A DNA stretch of 21,063 nucleotides from Deltaproteobacteria bacterium (GTDB lineage: Bacteria > Desulfobacterota > Dissulfuribacteria > Dissulfuribacterales > UBA3076). Position 1 is the first letter of the stretch. The number at the start of each line of letters is the position of its first letter. Where the stretch lies: contig JALTHV010000272.1 of assembly GCA_027004315.1 (NCBI GenBank), positions 1 to 21,063 on the forward strand, read 5' to 3'. This document shows, one piece after another, positions 14,106-20,990 of this stretch. A model generated the notes under the pieces. That model ran no database searches. It was given only the letters and a program-made list of their open reading frames with translations, and had not been told where the DNA came from. A program made the position numbers and the translations under genes.

Positions 14106-15176
14106 TTACTTACTGGCTGTACATGCCACAGGTACTGGAATGCCGGTCTGTTTTTTCAGGGCCTCGCTGATCTTTTTAAAATTTATCTTTAGTGGTCCTA
14201 TCGACTGCTCGCAGGCAGAGATACCGGAAAGGACTTTTGCCAGGGGATTATCTATTTTATTTTCGTAATCTTTATATACCTGTAACCAACATTTGCCGTC
14301 TGTCCATCCGACCTTTATTGGCTCATAGGTAATCCGGATTAATGTACCAACTGGCACTAACGGAAATAAGGAGGCTATGTCTTCAGAATAGAGCCTTATG
14401 CATCCATGGCTGACCCTGCGTCCTACTCCCCATGGCCGGTTTGTGCCGTGGATTCCGTATGATAGCCTGGAAAAGCGCAGGATATATTTCCCCAGAGGAT
14501 TGTCTGGCCCTGGAGGTACATAGGGAGGTAAGTCAGTCTCTTCCTTTCTTACAGAAGGCGGCACTACCCATACCGGGTCCTTGGCCTTACTGAGTACTGT
14601 GTATATGCTGAGTTTTGTGGAGTATCCTTCTTTCCCGACCCCTACAGGGCAGGTCCAGAAGCGGGATGGGCCTTTTCCTGTGGTCTTGAAGTAATACAGA
14701 CGCATCTCTGCAAGATTTACTACTATCCCTGCCGGCAGACGTTCCATGGGCAGGACAAACATGGTGGGCACTAATACCGTGGTACCTTCAGGAGGCACCC
14801 AGGGGTCTATATCCGGGTTTGCTGCCGTTATCTGATTGTATCCAAGATCATGCTCCCTGGCTATGTCGAGTAGGGTGCAGCCGTGTCCCACCTTTATAGA
14901 TTTCAGTGTGCCATAGACAGTCTGTCCTTTTTTAAGGGTAAAGACACGGAGGGCACAGGCCCTTGAGATAAAGGTGAGGTCAAGAAAAAAGACCAGAAGC
15001 CATATCAGAAATGTGCTGTGCTGTAACCAGGGATGATCCTGCCACAATGGATTGTGAGACAGGAAATTGAAACACCGGGGCAGGTGGGGTATCTTGAAAA
15101 AAGTTGGCAGATTCATGGCCATATATATTGGCAAAGCTAATATAAATATTGTAACATACGATTTACTGGAGTGCAT
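14106..15176 (-). CDS. L,D-transpeptidase (YkuD domain) with LysM-like domain
   Basis: A protein of up to 356 residues. The order is a hydrophobic N-terminus, a LysM-like peptidoglycan-binding stretch (about 96-137, VGHGCTLLDIAREHDLGYNQ... to TTVLVP) and a YkuD catalytic domain (about 148-290) with H243 in YGIHGTNRPWG and the catalytic cysteine C259 in VSHGCIRLY. This is the ErfK/YbiS/YcfS plan, which forms 3-3 cross-links or attaches lipoproteins to peptidoglycan in the periplasm. The ATG at 15176 gives an odd N-terminus with two hydrophobic stretches (6-22 and 54-72). The second looks like the real signal peptide ending at RACA, so translation may start later at a TTG near residue 44. It faces the Lpp-like gene tail to tail. 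Confidence 0.88.
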   Translation of the reverse strand: MHSSKSYVTIFILALPIYMAMNLPTFFKIPHLPRCFNFLSHNPLWQDHPWLQHSTFLIWLLVFFLDLTFISRACALRVFTLKKGQTVYGTLKSIKVGHGCTLLDIAREHDLGYNQITAANPDIDPWVPPEGTTVLVPTMFVLPMERLPAGIVVNLAEMRLYYFKTTGKGPSRFWTCPVGVGKEGYSTKLSIYTVLSKAKDPVWVVPPSVRKEETDLPPYVPPGPDNPLGKYILRFSRLSYGIHGTNRPWGVGRRVSHGCIRLYSEDIASLFPLVPVGTLIRITYEPIKVGWTDGKCWLQVYKDYENKIDNPLAKVLSGISACEQSIGPLKINFKKISEALKKQTGIPVPVACTASK

Positions 15177-15246
15177 AGATTATCATCCATCTGTTTGTAA
15201 GGCAGACACATAGGTTAGCACCGGGCACAGAGAATACAAAAAAGAT

Positions 15247-15299
15247 CGTTATTAGCCACAGAGTCCGAGGGACGCCGAAAGTCTATCTGTGTCATAACG
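15247..15299. repeat. Imperfect palindrome upstream of pckA
   Basis: CGTTAT (15247-15252) pairs with ATAACG (15294-15299), and CACAGA (15257-15262) with TCTGTG (15286-15291). It resembles the decayed intergenic palindromes with TTAGCCACAGAG arms seen in many genomes. A leader-RNA structure for pckA is the other reading. Confidence 0.4.
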
Positions 15300-15343
15300 G
15301 CCTGGGATTATATAGGCCCTAATTAAAAATACAGGGAGTCAAT

Positions 15344-17008
15344 ATGGAAAATTATTTTAAGCAGGCAGCTATCAAGATTTACAGAGATGCAAAGAAAGAG
15401 GGCCGGCTTATAGAAGGTCTCACCCTTGATAAATTTAAGGAACTTGCTGTGAGACAGGAAGGGGTAATCCAGACGCAGATAGGCTCAGTGGCGGCAGACT
15501 CTGAACCCATGTCCCGTGCAGCTCCTCACACCACTAATAATATTGATCACCCCTTTGGGGAAGAGGAAGAGCAACTGGCCTTAGAGGCAGTAGAGTATCT
15601 GAGCAGGGAACAGGTCATATCCCTGGATACCATAGTGGGAGACGGCCGGGATGGGATCACGGCCCGATTCTTGATCCCTGAGGTCTATGCCCAACTCGCC
15701 TATGGCCTGAAGCTCCTGCTGGACTATCCGGCTGCCAGGGTAGTGGAAGACCCCACATACACTATTATTTTCTTTACAGATGAGTCGTTTGAAAACAACA
15801 AACACAAAAAGCTTACTGATAAGGACATAACTATAAGGCTCTGGATGGGAGAAAAGAGGGGCGATCAGGTAAAGATATGCAGAAATAGTACGTACCTCGG
15901 CGAAGGCAAAAAAGGGGTATTCCAATTTGAGGACTGGAGAATAAAATCTATTGACAAGACAGGCATATTTCTACATGCAGGTGCCAGGAGGGATCGGCTC
16001 TGGATATATGACCTTGAAAGTGAGAGGCCGGAACTCAAGGAGGTAGTCGCGGGTGTATCAGGCCTTACCGCTACGGGGAAGACCACTACACTCTGCAGGA
16101 AATTCGCCAAGCTCCCTGGAGAGAACTCCGAGATGATAGGTGATGATGGCGGTACCCTGGGCTATGACGGGAGCTACAGGGCCTTTGAGGTGGGCGGACT
16201 CTATGTAAAGACCGAGGGACTGGATGAGAGGCAGCCTGAAATACTCCGTGCTGCAGAGTCCCGTGATGCCTTCCTGGAGAATGTCGCCATCAGCAAATAT
16301 CCATATATACCTGACTTCAAAAGCACCGCGAAGACTGCAAATGGCAGGGCTGTCATCTCAAGGGAAAACCTTGAGATAGCAAGCCCGTCTTTGAGGGCAG
16401 ACAGACTGGATTACATCATCATCCTTACAAGGAATCCGATGATCAATGTCATAAATAAGCTGACCCCTGAGCAGGCCGCCATGCAGTTTATCTATGGTGA
16501 GTCGATTGAGAGTTCCGGGGGCAATCCAGAGGAGGCAGGGAAGTTTAAGAGGGTCTTTTTCCTCGATCCCTTTGTATCTGGGAACCGGCTTGAACACGCC
16601 ATGATCTTCTATGACATTATCAAGAGAAATCGCATAAAGTGCTACCTATCCAATACCGGGACCATCGGGCAGAACGATAGGGATGTGAGCCTACGCCAGT
16701 CCCTGGCTATCTACAATGACCTCACGCGCATAGAGCTGCGGTTCAGTTCTGATCCAGACCTCTTGGGCTATCACTTCCCGATAAAGTGCGACCGTGCCAA
16801 CCTGGAGCTTGCCAGGGCACATTTTCTCTTCCCTGATAAGGAAATCCTTGTCAAGAAGTTAAAGGACTTTCTCCGGGGCAGGAGAGAGTATCTGGAGGAA
16901 TTCGAGGCCCGCTATGGCGAGATCCCTGAATATATAAAGGAATCATTGCCTTACCGTGAAGACCAGGTCTACAAAGTGACTGAAGAATTTGGTGGGTTAG
17001 AGGAATAA
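15344..17008 (+). CDS. pckA: ATP-type phosphoenolpyruvate carboxykinase, divergent
   Basis: A protein of 554 residues. The nucleotide-binding loop GLTATGKTTT (240-249) and the metal-binding GDDGG (266-270), about 25 residues apart, match the kinase loops of ATP-type PEP carboxykinase, which converts oxaloacetate and ATP to PEP and CO2. Length also fits. The P-loop reads TATGKT where SGTGKT is usual, and the usual GRSPKD block is not obvious (a GDGRDG near residue 97 may replace it), so this is a diverged branch. GGGAG lies about seven bases before the ATG. The stop codon is inside the target duplication of MITE B3, which separates it from the J-domain gene and lysC. Confidence 0.82.
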   Translation: MENYFKQAAIKIYRDAKKEGRLIEGLTLDKFKELAVRQEGVIQTQIGSVAADSEPMSRAAPHTTNNIDHPFGEEEEQLALEAVEYLSREQVISLDTIVGDGRDGITARFLIPEVYAQLAYGLKLLLDYPAARVVEDPTYTIIFFTDESFENNKHKKLTDKDITIRLWMGEKRGDQVKICRNSTYLGEGKKGVFQFEDWRIKSIDKTGIFLHAGARRDRLWIYDLESERPELKEVVAGVSGLTATGKTTTLCRKFAKLPGENSEMIGDDGGTLGYDGSYRAFEVGGLYVKTEGLDERQPEILRAAESRDAFLENVAISKYPYIPDFKSTAKTANGRAVISRENLEIASPSLRADRLDYIIILTRNPMINVINKLTPEQAAMQFIYGESIESSGGNPEEAGKFKRVFFLDPFVSGNRLEHAMIFYDIIKRNRIKCYLSNTGTIGQNDRDVSLRQSLAIYNDLTRIELRFSSDPDLLGYHFPIKCDRANLELARAHFLFPDKEILVKKLKDFLRGRREYLEEFEARYGEIPEYIKESLPYREDQVYKVTEEFGGLEE

Positions 17009-17011
17009 CAA

Positions 17012-17447
17012 ATAACTTCTCAATAAGTGGAGGCATCATTTTTAGTAACCGATCACGTAACTGTTCACATTCCCCCCGGCCAGCGGTAGCCTTTTGAAGG
17101 GTTTCAGAAGCATCGCTTGATGCACAAGATCAGGGCACTCTGCCTATTAATCCGCACTGAAACCCTTCAAAATGCTACCGCTGGCCGGGGACGTGGACGG
17201 TTCAACAGGAGGGGGTGTGAACGTTTACCCAATCACAGGGTGCTTCTTTTAGAAACGATTTGCGTTAGTCCTGTAGTTTTCTTGGTTTTTGCAGCATGGG
17301 AGACCCCGGCTCCGGAGCGCAGCGGAGGAGAACGGGGAGGGTCCCGTGCTGCAAAAACCTTAGAAAACAAGGGGCGAGAGCATGTTGGGAAAAGAAGTAC
17401 CCTGTGATCGGTTACATCGAAGTTGCCAGGACTTATTGAAAACTTAC
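17012..17447 (-). mobile_element. Family B MITE, copy B3 (436 bp), with C and a full family A inside
   Basis: The ends are ATAACTTCTCAATAAGT and ACTTATTGAAAACTTAC. The flanks AATAACAA (17004-17011) and AATAATAA (17448-17455) agree at seven of eight bases. The shoulders are reversed relative to B1 (GGAGGC on the left, TTGCCAGG on the right), so this copy lies on the minus strand, while inner hairpin C reads in the same window direction as in B1. C (17045-17415) is interrupted by A3. The element starts four bases after the pckA stop and ends 16 bases before the J-domain start. Confidence 0.88.
17057..17228 (+). mobile_element. Family A MITE, copy A3 (172 bp) inserted in C of B3
   Basis: The ends are GTAACTGTTCACATT and GGTGTGAACGTTTAC. 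The flanks CCGATCAC (17049-17056) and CCAATCAC (17229-17236) agree at seven of eight bases and lie in the end of hairpin C. The inner stem is TTTTGAAGGGTTTCA/TGAAACCCTTCAAAA, with the same loop and 25-bp tail as A1. Confidence 0.88.
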
Positions 17448-17463
17448 AATAATAAGGGAAAAG

Positions 17464-17775
17464 ATGAAGGATACCAGGTGGAAAGCTATAGAGCATGCCA
17501 GGAAATTCCTCGGGCTTCCAGAAGAGGTGACAAGGATCGAAATACTGAAGGCATATAGGCGTTGCTGCAGGGACCTCCATCCGGACAAAAACCCTGGTAC
17601 AGATACCTCAGGAGAGATGGCACAACTCAACATGGCCTACAGGACGCTCATAGATTATGTAGATACTTACAAAATCGAACTCAGTCCAAATGAGATGGGC
17701 ATGACTGATGCTGAGTGGTGGATCCACCGTTTTGGCCAGGACCCTATCTGGGTTGGGGATCATAAGGAAGACTAG
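17464..17775 (+). CDS. Small J-domain (DnaJ-like) protein
   Basis: A protein of 103 residues. A J domain covers about 8-70, with the HPD motif at 39-41 (RDLHPDKNPG), which stimulates the ATPase of a DnaK-type chaperone. The rest (71-103) is acidic and Trp-rich (DAEWWIHRFGQDPIW). It lacks the Gly/Phe, zinc-finger and substrate domains of full DnaJ, so it is a specialised co-chaperone whose client is unknown. AGGGA lies four to five bases before the ATG, just after the right target copy of MITE B3. The stop is two bases before the lysC start, so the two genes are coupled. No function in lysine synthesis is known for it. Confidence 0.87.
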   Translation: MKDTRWKAIEHARKFLGLPEEVTRIEILKAYRRCCRDLHPDKNPGTDTSGEMAQLNMAYRTLIDYVDTYKIELSPNEMGMTDAEWWIHRFGQDPIWVGDHKED

Positions 17776-17777
17776 CA

Positions 17778-19004
17778 ATGGCGCTGATAGTCCAGAAGTA
17801 TGGCGGCGTCTCGGTGGCCAACTGTGATCGGATCAAAAAGGTTGCAGATCGTGTGATCGCCAGCAAAAAGCAGGATACAGATGTGGTAGTGGTCCTCTCT
17901 GCCATGGCAGGAGAAACCGATAGGCTGATTGATCTGGCAGGCCAGGTGCAGCCCATACCAGACCCCAGGGAACTCGATGTCCTGTTATCCACTGGAGAGC
18001 AGACAACTATCTCTCTCTTTGCCATGGCGCTCAGGGAAAGGGGCTTTAAGGCCATGTCTTTTTTGGGCCATCAGGTCCCGATCGAGACCGATCCAGTCCA
18101 TGGGAGGGCCAGGATCCATGATATATCCACTAAGAGACTCAGAGATGTCCTCGACTCAGGGCAGATCCCCGTTGTGGCAGGATTCCAGGGAATCAGCCCT
18201 GATGGTGATATCACTACCCTTGGGAGGGGAGGCTCAGACACAACTGCAGTAGCCGTGGCAGTAGTCCTCCATGCAGACCTCTGTGAGATATATACAGATG
18301 TGGATGGGGTCTATACTACAGATCCCCATATATGTTCTACGGCCAGGAAGATAGACAGGATCTCTTATGATGAGATGATGGAGATGGCCAGTCTTGGTGC
18401 AAAGGTACTGGAGATCCGATCCGTGGAATTTGCCATGCGATACGGTATGCCGCTCCATGTGAGATCCAGCCTTACTGACAATCCAGGCACCTATGTAGTG
18501 GCAGAGGATGAAACAATGGAAGAGGTATTGGTTTCTGGTGTTACCTACAGCAGGAATGATGCACGTATAACTATCACCAAAGTCCCTGACAGGCCAGGGA
18601 TAGCTGCCAGCATATTCAATCCCATCACGGATGCAAATATCGTGGTTGACATGATTATCCAGAACACGAGGGCCGGCGATCTCACTGACATGACCTTCAC
18701 CGTCCCCAGGAGAAACCATGAAGAGGCCATGGAGATAGTAAAAAAGGTGGCCAGAGAGATTGGGGCTGAGCAGGTAGCCGGAGACAAGGACATTGCCAAG
18801 GTCTCTATAGTGGGTGTGGGGATGAGAGATCATTCCGGTGTAGCCAGCAAGATGTTCGATATCCTGGCCAGACATGGCATCAATATCCTGATGATCAGCA
18901 CCTCTGAGATCAAGATATCCTGCATTATAGAAGAGAAATACACAGAACTGGCCGTACGTGCCCTACACGATGGGTTTGGCCTGAGTAAGGGGGCAGCAGA
19001 TTAG
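17778..19004 (+). CDS. lysC: Aspartate kinase
   Basis: A protein of 408 residues. It phosphorylates aspartate, the first step to lysine, methionine, threonine and diaminopimelate. The amino-acid kinase domain (1-250) has the N-terminal lysine K7 in QKYGGVSV and TTLGRGGSDTTA (147-157). Two ACT domains follow (about 263-330 and 342-405), where lysine or threonine feedback is usually sensed. The N-terminal motif has valine at position 11, where KFGGTS/KYGGTS normally has threonine. It starts two bases after the J-domain gene, and its TAG was originally 12 bp from the cimA start, before a 43-bp mobile element entered. Confidence 0.96.
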   Translation: MALIVQKYGGVSVANCDRIKKVADRVIASKKQDTDVVVVLSAMAGETDRLIDLAGQVQPIPDPRELDVLLSTGEQTTISLFAMALRERGFKAMSFLGHQVPIETDPVHGRARIHDISTKRLRDVLDSGQIPVVAGFQGISPDGDITTLGRGGSDTTAVAVAVVLHADLCEIYTDVDGVYTTDPHICSTARKIDRISYDEMMEMASLGAKVLEIRSVEFAMRYGMPLHVRSSLTDNPGTYVVAEDETMEEVLVSGVTYSRNDARITITKVPDRPGIAASIFNPITDANIVVDMIIQNTRAGDLTDMTFTVPRRNHEEAMEIVKKVAREIGAEQVAGDKDIAKVSIVGVGMRDHSGVASKMFDILARHGINILMISTSEIKISCIIEEKYTELAVRALHDGFGLSKGAAD

Positions 19005-19007
19005 GAC

Positions 19008-19050
19008 GTAACTGTTCACGTCTTCGGCCGGGGGGGATGTAAATGGTTAC
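19008..19050 (+). mobile_element. Mini family A element (43 bp) between lysC and cimA
   Basis: It runs from GTAACTGTTCACGTC to GATGTAAATGGTTAC around CGGCCG, a near-palindrome made of the two family A ends alone. A perfect 8-bp duplication ATTAGGAC flanks it (19000-19007 and 19051-19058). The duplicated sequence contains the AGGA ribosome site of cimA, so the site is restored on the gene side. The element's right end also holds an ATG (19043) in frame with cimA. Confidence 0.88.
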
Positions 19051-19063
19051 ATTAGGACCAAAA

Positions 19064-20653
19064 ATGGACACTGGCAGAGACCTTGAGTTATACGATACCA
19101 CCCTCAGAGACGGGACCCAGTCTGAAGACTTCAATCTCTCTGTTGAGGACAAAGTCCGCATAGCCCTGAAGCTGGATGAACTCGGCATAGATTATATTGA
19201 AGGGGGCTGGCCAGGGGCCAATCCCAGAGATGATCAATTCTTTCACGAGATCCGGAACTATTCCCTTAGCCACAGCAGGATAGCTGCCTTTGGCAGTACC
19301 CATCATGCCAGATATCCTGCCCACGAGGACCCAAACCTCAGGGCACTAGTGGCAGCCCGTACCCCTGTTGTCACCATATTTGGAAAGACATGGGGTATAC
19401 ATGTAAGAGACGTCTTGAGGATCTCCCCTGAGAGAAACCTGGAGCTGATAGAGGATTCACTCTCCTGGCTGAGGTCCAGGGTCCAGACACTATTTTACGA
19501 CGCAGAGCACTTTTTTGATGGGTATAAGGCCGACCCAGACTATGCCCTTGAGACCCTGCGCCGGGCATCGGCCGGGGGGGCAGAGGTCCTTGTGTTATGT
19601 GATACCAATGGTGGTACCCTCCCCTATGAACTGACAGAGATCATCAAGGGTGTCCGGAAGACACTGGGAGAAGGAGTGCGGCTTGGTATCCACTGTCATG
19701 ACGATGCAGGGGTTGCGGTGGCAAACTCCCTGTCAGCCGTCAGGGCCGGAGTGACCCAGGTCCAGGGCACCATGAACGGTTTTGGCGAGAGGTGCGGAAA
19801 CGCCAATCTATGTTCTGTAATCCCGGATCTTGTGTTCAAAATGGGATATCAGTGCACAGCAGGGAAAAATCTCACAAGGCTCACCAGTATATCCAGGTTT
19901 ATCAGTGAAATTGCAAACCTGTCTCATAACAAGTACCAACCCTATGTAGGCGCCAGTGCCTTTGCCCACAAGGGGGGTATCCATGTCAATGCCATCCAGC
20001 GCAATCCAGAGACCTATGAGCACATAAGGCCCGAACTCGTTGGCAATATACGGCGCATCCTGCTCTCAGACCTCGCCGGGAAAAGCAGCATCCTTGCCAA
20101 GGCCAGGCAATTTGGCCTCAACCTGGAAGGCCATGACCCTGCCGTTATGGACATTGTGGCCCAGCTCAAGGAACTTGAGGCCCAGGGCTTCCAGTTTGAG
20201 GGTGCCGAGGCATCCTTTGAGCTGCTCATGAGAAAGGCCCTTGGTATCTCCTGTAAATATTTTGATCTCATTGGCTTCAGGGTCATAGACCAAAAGTCTA
20301 AAGACGATGGACCCACACAGTCAGAGGCTACTATTATGCTGCATGTGGGTGGTCATGTGGAGCATACGGCCGCAGTAGGCAATGGGCCAGTAAACGCCTT
20401 AGACAACGCCATAAGAAAGGCCCTGGAAAAATTCTATCCACAGCTCAAAGAGATGACACTCCAGGACTATAAGGTCCGCGTACTCCCAGGAAGTCCAGGA
20501 ACAGGGGCCAAGGTCCGGGTATTAATAGAATCGAAGGATCAACATAACAAGTGGGGCACAGTCGGACTCTCCTATGACATCATTGAGGCCAGTTGGCAGG
20601 CGCTTGTAGATGCCATCTGCTTTAAACTACTCAAGTCAGAAGAAAAAATATAA
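19064..20653 (+). CDS. cimA: (R)-citramalate synthase
   Basis: A protein of 529 residues. It condenses acetyl-CoA and pyruvate to citramalate, the first step of the threonine-independent isoleucine route. The catalytic start LELYDTTLRDGTQ (DTTLRDG 11-17) is followed by HCHDDAG near residue 216 and GFGERCGNANL near 246. A C-terminal regulatory domain of LeuA type (about 395-510) ends the protein; the length is right for CimA and the gene neighbour lysC supports it. ATG 19064 is chosen because AGGA (19054-19057) lies six bases upstream and because an ATG at 19043 in the same frame belongs to the inserted 43-bp element. The stop TAA is in the end of repeat A4. Confidence 0.95.
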   Translation: MDTGRDLELYDTTLRDGTQSEDFNLSVEDKVRIALKLDELGIDYIEGGWPGANPRDDQFFHEIRNYSLSHSRIAAFGSTHHARYPAHEDPNLRALVAARTPVVTIFGKTWGIHVRDVLRISPERNLELIEDSLSWLRSRVQTLFYDAEHFFDGYKADPDYALETLRRASAGGAEVLVLCDTNGGTLPYELTEIIKGVRKTLGEGVRLGIHCHDDAGVAVANSLSAVRAGVTQVQGTMNGFGERCGNANLCSVIPDLVFKMGYQCTAGKNLTRLTSISRFISEIANLSHNKYQPYVGASAFAHKGGIHVNAIQRNPETYEHIRPELVGNIRRILLSDLAGKSSILAKARQFGLNLEGHDPAVMDIVAQLKELEAQGFQFEGAEASFELLMRKALGISCKYFDLIGFRVIDQKSKDDGPTQSEATIMLHVGGHVEHTAAVGNGPVNALDNAIRKALEKFYPQLKEMTLQDYKVRVLPGSPGTGAKVRVLIESKDQHNKWGTVGLSYDIIEASWQALVDAICFKLLKSEEKI

Positions 20654-20820
20654 CCGTTCACATTCCCTCCGGCCAGCGGTAGCCTTTTGAAGGGTTTCAG
20701 GAGCATCGCCTGATGCACAAGATCAGGGCCTCTGCGTATTAATCCGCACTGAAACCCTTCAAAATGCTACCGCTGGCCGGGAGACATGGATGGTTGCAAC
20801 AGGGGGGTGTGAACGGTTAC
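20650..20820 (+). mobile_element. Family A MITE, copy A4 (171 bp)
   Basis: The ends are ATAACCGTTCACATT and GGTGTGAACGGTTAC, with the same inner stem as A3 (TTTTGAAGGGTTTCA/TGAAACCCTTCAAAA) and the 25-bp tail. Unlike the other inserted copies it has no matching 8-bp flanks: the left flank is the end of cimA and the right is a broken GxxExxY-like gene. One side was therefore probably deleted or rearranged after insertion. It carries the cimA stop codon. Confidence 0.85.
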
Positions 20821-20990
20821 GTTGCTTTCATGTACTCTTGCCAACTGGTCTGCCACCTTGAACTCGATCAACACCTTGCCTTCTAGCACTATGTCAGCCA
20901 AGTATTCGCTACTATTTTCCCTTTAGTGGCAGAGCTACTCCCCTACATCCTGGTAGAAGATGGCCTCTGATCTTACGCTTCTGTAGGTTG
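20821..20990 (-). pseudogene. Remnant of a GxxExxY-type gene
   Basis: The reverse strand from about 20908 to 20821 encodes EYLADIVLEGKVLIEFKVAD then QLARVHESN, which matches the C-terminal core of GxxExxY proteins (PD-(D/E)XK-like small proteins of unknown role). Upstream, VALPLKGKIV is found in another frame, so there is a one-base frameshift, and stop codons interrupt the rest. The C-terminus is cut off by repeat A4, and no intact start is visible. It is a decayed gene. The remaining sequence to 21063 shows nothing further that I can name. Confidence 0.65.

Noticed and set aside
17117..17407. Open frame of 96 codons between pckA and the J-domain gene
   Set aside because: It lies entirely within nested mobile repeats A3 and C and crosses their junction; a similar short frame in B4 has the same cause.
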